The notes under the pieces are model-generated. The model did not search any database. It had not been told where the DNA came from and saw nothing but the letters and a program-made list of their open reading frames with translations. The translations under genes and the position numbers were made by a program. Below, piece after piece: positions 57,856 to 64,000 of a stretch of DNA of 64,000 nucleotides (within the stretch, counting starts at the first letter, position 1; every line of letters starts with the position of its first letter). The stretch lies in NCBI GenBank assembly GCA_023512345.1, contig JAILZT010000015.1:56619-120618 (forward strand). Reading direction: 5' to 3'. This DNA comes from Paenibacillus sp. (lineage in GTDB: Bacteria; Bacillota; Bacilli; Paenibacillales; Paenibacillaceae).

Positions 57856-60159
57856 ATGGCGCCATACAAACGAAAAACCCCAGAAGAAATCTTATATTCC
57901 ATATACCGGCTACATCGAGGCAAACTAAAGATCATCATCGGTTCCGTCAGCGGATCGGGAAAAACATACAATATGCTGGAGGAAGGCAAGCTTTTGAAGC
58001 AGCAAGGAATCGATGTAGTAATTAGTGCCGTTTCAACCATGCAACGAGTGGAAACCGTTCAGCAGCTCGTGGATTTGGAACGTGTTCCCAGTATCCATTG
58101 GTGGAAAGACGACAAGGAGCAGAAGGATCTCCCTTTGGAGGCTTTGCTGGAACGAAATCCCGAGGTTCTGCTGGTAGATGGCCTAGCTCATCGCAATCGC
58201 ATAGGTGCCCGTTTTCCAACACGACTGGAGGATATCCGTTATTTGATGGATAACGGCATCAGCGTGATTACAACTATCAATGTTTATGAGCTAGCAGGAG
58301 CTGGAGAGTTTATTTTTCAAATGACGGGTATTCGGGCAGAAGAAACGGTGCCAATGAATACGCTAGAATTTGCCGATGAAGTGCGCCTGATCGATGTATC
58401 TCCGGAAACCATTCTGAAGCGAATCGAGCAGGGCGTTTTGGGTGATGAGACGCATCCTGCATTGTCCGCCCGGGGAAATCTCGGGGTACTTCGAGAACTG
58501 TCTCTGCGTTTGGTGGCAGAAGGAGTCAATGATTCTCTTGAAAAACATCGGGAAGATCAGGGACTCATCGGTCCTTCCGGCGCCACTGAACGGATACTGG
58601 TATCTACGCAATACCATTGGAACGGTTCGCTCTACGTGAGAAGAGGTCAGCAAATTGCGAAACGACTTAACGGTGATCTCATTGTAGTGACGTTTGTCAT
58701 GTCAAATCAGTCATTGACGAAGGAACAGCAAGCCTTCAAGCGCTCCATAGTGCAGCTAGTAGATCGGGTGAATGCCAGGTTTGGAGAGCTTCAGTTGACC
58801 CGTTTGCGTCAGCTTCCTTCCGAATTGGTTCGTTATGCGATTCAAAACAATGTGACGCGGATCGTAATGGGTCATTCCAATAAGAGTGGCTGGCAGGAAA
58901 AGTGGCAGGGCTCCATCGCAAAACGCGTACTTCGCAAAACGCGAAATATTGATGTGTTTCTGATGGCAGACCGGGCTGAGCAAGAAGGTGAACGAATTTT
59001 GCCAATTAAACCGAATCCGAAAGGGACGGAAGAGCCTTTTCATCGGTTGAGCAGCCAAGAGATGGAAAAGAAAATTGAAACGATCCGCCATGGAACTTTT
59101 AAAGTATATATCGGTGCAGCTCCCGGAGTAGGGAAAACTTACAAAATGCTGCAGGAGGGTAATCTTCTGCAGAACAGAGGCATCGATGTCGTTATTGGTC
59201 TGCTGGAAACCCACGGTAGGAAGGAAACCAGGGAGCAAATTGGTGGGTTAACGATGATCCCGCGTGCCAGGATTCAATATCAATCGACTCAGCTGGAAGA
59301 AATGGATACAGATGCAATTATTGCCCGCCACCCGGAGGTTGTGCTGGTTGATGAATTGGCGCATACCAACGTGCCCGGCAGTCAGACCAGAAAACGATAT
59401 GAAGATGTTATCCGCCTATTGGAAAACGGTATTTCCGTCATTACAACCGTGAATGTCCAGCATCTCGAAAGCTTGAATGATGCGGTAGCGCAATTAACTG
59501 GTGTACGGGTTCGGGAAACTGTTCCGGATGCGATTTTGAAAATGGCGAGCGAGGTAGAACTGATCGACATAACACCTCAAATGCTGCAGGAGCGGATGCG
59601 GGAAGGTAAAATTTATGCGTCAGAGAAAGTGAATCAGGCGCTAGAATCATTTTTTAAGATCGGCAATCTAATTGCACTACGCGAGCTGGCCCTCCGCGAA
59701 ATTGCGGATGATGTAGACGAACGGCTGGAGGCATGGGATCGGGATACTTCTTTGCGGGGGCCTTGGAGCAGGCGCGAGGTTATATTCGTTTGTGTGGACA
59801 TGGGACCACGTGCGGAGCGTCTGATACGTCGCGGATTCCGCATAGCGCATCGTTTGAAAGCAGAGTGGTATGTGCATTATGTGCATTGCGGGGTGGAACG
59901 AACGCACGAGGAAGAGAAACGGCTGGACGTGCTTCGGCATTTATCGGAACGCCTTGGTGGGAAAATGGAGGTGACTGAGGCAGTCAGCAGTACCAATATA
60001 CATCATCATTTGTTAAATAGGATGAACGAAGTACAGACGACACAGCTTATCATCGGGCAGTCACGAAAACCACTATGGCGTACTTTGTTCAAACAAAGCT
60101 TCGTCCATTATCTGCTCCGACATGCCCGCCATATGGATATGTTGATTGTTGCGGATTAG
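57856..60159 (+). CDS. Tandem KdpD-sensor/Usp protein without kinase
   Basis: A 767-residue protein made of two tandem KdpD N-terminal modules, each an ATPase-like domain plus a Usp-like domain, with no transmembrane helices, HisKA or HATPase. Copy 1 (about 20-375) has Walker A GSVSGSGKT but LLVDGLAHRNR in place of LVDELAHTN, losing the acidic Glu. Copy 2 (about 410-767) is canonical: GAAPGVGKTYKML (420-432) and LVDELAHTNVPG. Both end in Usp-like folds (IVMGHSNKS; LIIGQSRKP). It starts at an ATG with GGAGG, downstream of kdpC, so it may modulate KdpD/E or the pump, perhaps through a nucleotide signal. Confidence 0.92.
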   Translation: MAPYKRKTPEEILYSIYRLHRGKLKIIIGSVSGSGKTYNMLEEGKLLKQQGIDVVISAVSTMQRVETVQQLVDLERVPSIHWWKDDKEQKDLPLEALLERNPEVLLVDGLAHRNRIGARFPTRLEDIRYLMDNGISVITTINVYELAGAGEFIFQMTGIRAEETVPMNTLEFADEVRLIDVSPETILKRIEQGVLGDETHPALSARGNLGVLRELSLRLVAEGVNDSLEKHREDQGLIGPSGATERILVSTQYHWNGSLYVRRGQQIAKRLNGDLIVVTFVMSNQSLTKEQQAFKRSIVQLVDRVNARFGELQLTRLRQLPSELVRYAIQNNVTRIVMGHSNKSGWQEKWQGSIAKRVLRKTRNIDVFLMADRAEQEGERILPIKPNPKGTEEPFHRLSSQEMEKKIETIRHGTFKVYIGAAPGVGKTYKMLQEGNLLQNRGIDVVIGLLETHGRKETREQIGGLTMIPRARIQYQSTQLEEMDTDAIIARHPEVVLVDELAHTNVPGSQTRKRYEDVIRLLENGISVITTVNVQHLESLNDAVAQLTGVRVRETVPDAILKMASEVELIDITPQMLQERMREGKIYASEKVNQALESFFKIGNLIALRELALREIADDVDERLEAWDRDTSLRGPWSRREVIFVCVDMGPRAERLIRRGFRIAHRLKAEWYVHYVHCGVERTHEEEKRLDVLRHLSERLGGKMEVTEAVSSTNIHHHLLNRMNEVQTTQLIIGQSRKPLWRTLFKQSFVHYLLRHARHMDMLIVAD

Positions 60160-60348
60160 CGATCGGCATTCCTATCTATCAACATGTGAACAGGCTATCT
60201 TTGAATTTAGTATGATTTGGATAAATATATGCTTGATTTGACAATGTTCCCTCGCCCTTCACACATGTTAGGATGAAAATGAACATGCGAAATTCCACCT
60301 ATAGCTGTCAGTTCAAGCTCCAATCCACTAATGAGAGGAAGCTTAGCC

Positions 60349-63300
60349 TTGAGTATAAAAAGAAAGTTCAACGGAGATTGGTACTTCAGTAAACAGCCCC
60401 TAGAATCAGAGTTAAAGGATGTAACTGCCAGTATAGACTGGATGTCCATTACATTGCCTCACGATTGGCTGATCTATGACACTAATGAACTCTATGAAAG
60501 TGGAGAAGGCTGGTACCGTAAAATCCTCACACTGGATGAAATACCTTCCCATAATCACCTGTCTCTGCGCTTTGAGGGAGTATATATGAATTCTACACTT
60601 TATGTGAACGGGCACGTTGCGGGCGAATGGAAATACGGGTATTCGACGTTTGAATTTGATATTACCCCTTACCTAACTAAGGGAGACAATACGATTTATA
60701 TGCGTGTCATCCATGAAGCGCCCAATTCCCGCTGGTACTCGGGTGCTGGAATCTACCGTTCTGTATGGTTGAAAACTTATCCGAAGACGCATATCGCTCC
60801 CGACGGTATCTACATTACAGCCAAGCACAAGGAAGACGATGTCTGGACATTAGATGTGGATTGTGAGTTGCTGATAGAAGAAGAGAACACGGATACTTCT
60901 AATCTAAAGCTCCGCCACACCTTACTGGATTCCTGTGGAGCGGTTATCATGCAACAAGAAACCGTTATTCATACGCAGGGCAGTGATCTAACATTGTATG
61001 CCCATAGTCGTCTTATTGTAGAACGTCCTTTACTATGGGATATAGATCATCCTAATCTCTATAGTCTGAAAACGGAGCTGCTGGTTAAGGATGAAGCAAT
61101 CGAGGAGGAACTCCAGAGTTTTGGATTCCGTACAATTGAACTGGACAGCCAGAAAGGCTTCTTCCTGAACGGCCGTCATGTCAAAATTTACGGGGTTTGC
61201 CAGCACCATGACCTTGGCTGTTTGGGTGCAGCCGTCAACAAGGCCGCATTACGGCGCCAATTCATCCTGCTGCAAGAGATGGGCGTGAACGCCATTCGCA
61301 CCGCACACAATATGCCTGCCGTTGAACTAATGGAGCTCGCAGACGAGTTGGGCGTGCTTATCGTCTCGGAGGCCTTTGACATGTGGGAGCGCCAAAAGAC
61401 TCCTTATGATTATGCTCGTTTTTTCCCGGAGTGGTGGAAGAAGGATGTGGCAAGCTGGGTGCGACGGGATAGAAACCACCCCAGCCTCATAATGTGGAGC
61501 ATCGGAAATGAGATTTATGACACCCATGTAGATGTTCGCGGTCAAGAGATTACTAAGCAGCTTCAGGATGAAGTGATGGCTCACGATCCTCTAGGGAATG
61601 CCTTCGTAACCATCGGTTCCAATTATATGCCTTGGGAAAATGCACAGAAATGTGCCGATATTGTCAAGGTAGCCGGCTACAACTATGGGGAGAAATACTA
61701 TGATCTGCATCATCAGGAGCATCCGGATTGGATAATCTATGGCAGTGAAACCTGTTCCACCGTACAGAGTAGAGGTGTTTATCATTTCCCCCTGTCCCAG
61801 TCCGTACTGGCAGACGATGATCTCCAGTGTTCTTCCTTAGGGAACAGTTCCACAAGCTGGGGGGCAAAAAGCACGGAAAGCTGTATTATAGCGGATCGTG
61901 ATGCAACTTATTCTCTCGGACAGTTTTTGTGGACCGGGTTCGATTATATAGGGGAACCCACACCATACTCCACCAAAAACTCTTATTTCGGTCAATTGGA
62001 CACGGCAGGTTTTCCAAAGGATTCTTATTATATATATCAAGCGGAATGGACAGATTACAAAACGCACCCCATGGTCCACATCTTTCCATACTGGGACTTC
62101 TCTGAGGGGCAGTTAATTGATGTACGGGTCTGTTCAAATGCCCCCCGGATTGAGTTGTTCTTCAATGAAATATCCCAAGGCAGTTATATTATTGATCATA
62201 CTCACGGTCATAAGCTGGTTGGAGAATGGCAGTTACCCTATTCTAAAGGAACTCTTCGAGCTGTAGCCTATGATGATCAGGGTAACGTAATTGCTACGGA
62301 CCGGAAGTCCTCATTTGGAGATGCGGCTACATTACTCCTCACGCCCGATAAGCGGGAACTATTAGCCGACGGTGAAGATTTGATCTTTGTAACCATTACT
62401 GCTTCAGATTTAGCAGGCTTACCAGTAGAAAACGCTAATAACCGAGTTTGCCTAAGTATAGAGGGGCCAGGCCGACTAGTGGGTCTGGATAATGGCGATA
62501 GCACTGATTATGATGCATATAAAGGAGTAAGCCGCAGGCTGTTCAGCGGAAAGATGCTGGCTGTTATTGCAAGCACCCGTGAGTCCGGAGTTATAACCCT
62601 GCGCGCTTCTTCACCGGAGATCTCTTCCGCAGAGGTTATTCTGGAGTCAGTGCTTCCCAGCTCCGCTACTGTTGCAGGGGATGAGCAGTACCTCTATGCA
62701 GCTTGTCCTTTAGAAGCGAAGGAAGTGAGCGAGGATATCAAGTACCGAACTGACACAGAAATCCCTGTTCGTAAACTGGAAATCGTCTGCCCTCAAGGAA
62801 ATATTCTGACTCCAGAACAATCCTCTCTTCCGGTACGTGTAATACTCCATCCGAGTAATGCTACTTATCAGGAGGTTAACTGGCGTGTTGCTAACGCTGC
62901 TGGAATTGATGCCAATGTCGCTTCCATTCAGACTAAGGGTCAAGAGGCTGTTATTTCGGCATTGGGGGATGGGGATGTTTATATCCGTTGTGGAACTGCT
63001 AACGGGGCTGAAGAGACACGTCTCTACTCCCTGATGGAATTCAAGCTCACCGGCTTCGGGCAGGCCTACTTATATCCTTATGAATTCATTTCCTCCGGCT
63101 ATCACAGCAGTGCCAGTCAGAACTTGACCAACGGCAATGAGCGGGGCGCAGCTACGGCGCGTGAAGGAGAAAGCCGGATCTGTTTTGAACGGATCGATTT
63201 CGGCGACTATGGAGCAGATGAAATCATCCTCCCCATTTTCTCTCTAGATGATGAGGAATTCCCCATTGAAATTTGGGAAGGAATTCCCGGAGAGAGCGGA

Positions 63301-63831
63301 GCAGGGATGCTGTCCGTAGTGACCTACCAAAAACCATCCAGATGGAATGTATACCAAGACGAAATCTACAAACTGCCCAGACGCTTGAAGGGTATCACTA
63401 CTCTATCCTTTGTCTTGCGGCGGAAGATTCATTTAAAGGGCTTCCAATTTGTACACAAGAGTAAAGCATACGAACGACTTAGCTCTCTAGAGAATACCCG
63501 TATTTATGGAGATACATTCTCCGTTACGGAGACCGCCATCGAAGGAATCGGTAATAATGTTTCTCTCATCTTTAGCGGGATGGATTTCGGAGAACAAGAG
63601 TGCTCAAGGATACTAATCTGTGGACGTTCTCCTCTAGAGAACAACACGCTTCACATTCTGTTCAGTAGTTCCGAGGGCGAATCCAAACAACTTGTCGAGT
63701 TTGCAGGAACTGACAGTTATATTGAGCGGGAATTTATTCTGGAACCCATAAGTGGCAGACAGACGGTAACCTTTTTGTTTTTACCAGGCAGCCAGTTCGA
63801 CTTTAAATGGTTTCAGTTCAGACCCTATTAA
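60349..63831 (+). CDS. Large GH2 glycosidase (beta-galactosidase-like)
   Basis: A roughly 1160-residue GH2 enzyme with no signal peptide, so probably cytosolic. The sugar-binding domain (NGDWYFSKQP, LPHDWLIYD, NGHVAGEWKYGYSTFEFDITPY), the GH2 sandwich and the barrel are seen. Acid/base Glu lies in HPSLIMWSIGNEIYD and the probable nucleophile in WIIYGSETC. DUF4982-like and Ig-like domains follow (about 590-780), then two C-terminal beta-rich carbohydrate-binding-like domains (about 830-1160). The start is the TTG at 60349 with GAGAGGA; an ATG six codons earlier has no site. The substrate is uncertain (beta-galactoside or glucuronide). Confidence 0.88.
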   Translation: MSIKRKFNGDWYFSKQPLESELKDVTASIDWMSITLPHDWLIYDTNELYESGEGWYRKILTLDEIPSHNHLSLRFEGVYMNSTLYVNGHVAGEWKYGYSTFEFDITPYLTKGDNTIYMRVIHEAPNSRWYSGAGIYRSVWLKTYPKTHIAPDGIYITAKHKEDDVWTLDVDCELLIEEENTDTSNLKLRHTLLDSCGAVIMQQETVIHTQGSDLTLYAHSRLIVERPLLWDIDHPNLYSLKTELLVKDEAIEEELQSFGFRTIELDSQKGFFLNGRHVKIYGVCQHHDLGCLGAAVNKAALRRQFILLQEMGVNAIRTAHNMPAVELMELADELGVLIVSEAFDMWERQKTPYDYARFFPEWWKKDVASWVRRDRNHPSLIMWSIGNEIYDTHVDVRGQEITKQLQDEVMAHDPLGNAFVTIGSNYMPWENAQKCADIVKVAGYNYGEKYYDLHHQEHPDWIIYGSETCSTVQSRGVYHFPLSQSVLADDDLQCSSLGNSSTSWGAKSTESCIIADRDATYSLGQFLWTGFDYIGEPTPYSTKNSYFGQLDTAGFPKDSYYIYQAEWTDYKTHPMVHIFPYWDFSEGQLIDVRVCSNAPRIELFFNEISQGSYIIDHTHGHKLVGEWQLPYSKGTLRAVAYDDQGNVIATDRKSSFGDAATLLLTPDKRELLADGEDLIFVTITASDLAGLPVENANNRVCLSIEGPGRLVGLDNGDSTDYDAYKGVSRRLFSGKMLAVIASTRESGVITLRASSPEISSAEVILESVLPSSATVAGDEQYLYAACPLEAKEVSEDIKYRTDTEIPVRKLEIVCPQGNILTPEQSSLPVRVILHPSNATYQEVNWRVANAAGIDANVASIQTKGQEAVISALGDGDVYIRCGTANGAEETRLYSLMEFKLTGFGQAYLYPYEFISSGYHSSASQNLTNGNERGAATAREGESRICFERIDFGDYGADEIILPIFSLDDEEFPIEIWEGIPGESGAGMLSVVTYQKPSRWNVYQDEIYKLPRRLKGITTLSFVLRRKIHLKGFQFVHKSKAYERLSSLENTRIYGDTFSVTETAIEGIGNNVSLIFSGMDFGEQECSRILICGRSPLENNTLHILFSSSEGESKQLVEFAGTDSYIEREFILEPISGRQTVTFLFLPGSQFDFKWFQFRPY

Positions 63832-64000
63832 CCTATATAAATCGAACTTAAGATTTTAAATTAAGGGATTAGTCGCACTGCGGTGAATGTTTGGACTTCC
63901 GGCCGCTGTTGTCTACAGATTTTTTTGATTGATACCGCTTGTCGCAGTAGAAATCCGTAGACTGCCTATGCTTTCGGAGCTAGCTTTCCTACGGAAAGCT
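63832..64000. other. Folded non-coding tail
   Basis: No gene is seen. GTCTACAGATTT pairs with AAATCCGTAGAC (one G:U) over a 28-base loop, and AGCTTTCC-TAC-GGAAAGCT (63982-64000) is a perfect hairpin at the window edge. It looks like an intergenic repeat element, with possible terminator function for the GH2 gene. Confidence 0.4.

Overview
The window looks like a chromosomal segment of a low-to-moderate-GC, endospore-forming Bacillales bacterium, most likely Paenibacillus. This is inferred from AGGAGG-type ribosome sites, frequent TTG/GTG starts, GshF-type glutathione synthesis, a PL10 pectate lyase and large GH2/GH1 enzymes, an ABC-F gene behind an attenuator, and facultative-anaerobe metabolism. 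I see no rRNA, tRNA, CRISPR, prophage or intact insertion sequence.

Layout. 1-3.8 kb: two exported cupredoxin proteins, then an ECF sigma factor and its zinc-finger anti-sigma. 3.8-9.1 kb: small genes of ordinary type (YdeI-like, MFS, YitT-like, DUF4362 lipoprotein, GNAT) and a 5'-truncated YndM-like remnant. 9.1-12.4 kb: a sulfur-redox unit, with a four-domain CoA-disulfide reductase/rhodanese/TusA/DsrE fusion and an ArsR-type regulator divergent from a single-domain rhodanese across a palindromic operator. 12.4-21.8 kb: azoreductase, a hemerythrin pair, HesB-like, DinB-like, bifunctional glutathione synthase GshF, a catalytically degenerate serine recombinase, SulP and Usp proteins, and Nudix. 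22-24.4 kb: an APH-like kinase, then an Rrf2 regulator with a thioredoxin-reductase-like flavoprotein.

24.6-38.9 kb is the metabolic centre: hydE, a fused gamma/delta and a fused alpha/beta 2-oxoacid:ferredoxin oxidoreductase, the NuoE-like and NuoF-like subunits and HydA of a trimeric [FeFe]-hydrogenase, hydG, a divergent hydF, an aspartase-like lyase and a canonical hydF. Together they could oxidise a 2-oxoacid (probably pyruvate), collect reduced ferredoxin and NADH, and release H2 by electron confurcation, with all maturases supplied locally. A GTGAA-N4-TTCAC palindrome overlaps the probable promoter and suggests anaerobic (Fnr-like) or NADH (Rex-like) control.

39-48.9 kb: a CueP-like copper protein, GNAT, an attenuator-controlled ABC-F ribosome-protection gene, a large protein with a C-terminal prenyl-diphosphate synthase and a helical N-terminal half, a pectate lyase, and a GH1 phospho-glucosidase with a divergent LacI regulator. 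49-60.2 kb: a complete Kdp potassium system (kdpD, kdpE, an unknown small membrane protein, kdpF, A, B, C). Three promoters share an identical spaced TCTTAAT repeat architecture, and the locus ends with an unusual protein made of two tandem KdpD sensor modules and no kinase. 60.3-63.8 kb: a very large GH2 glycosidase. The last 170 bases are non-coding and strongly folded.
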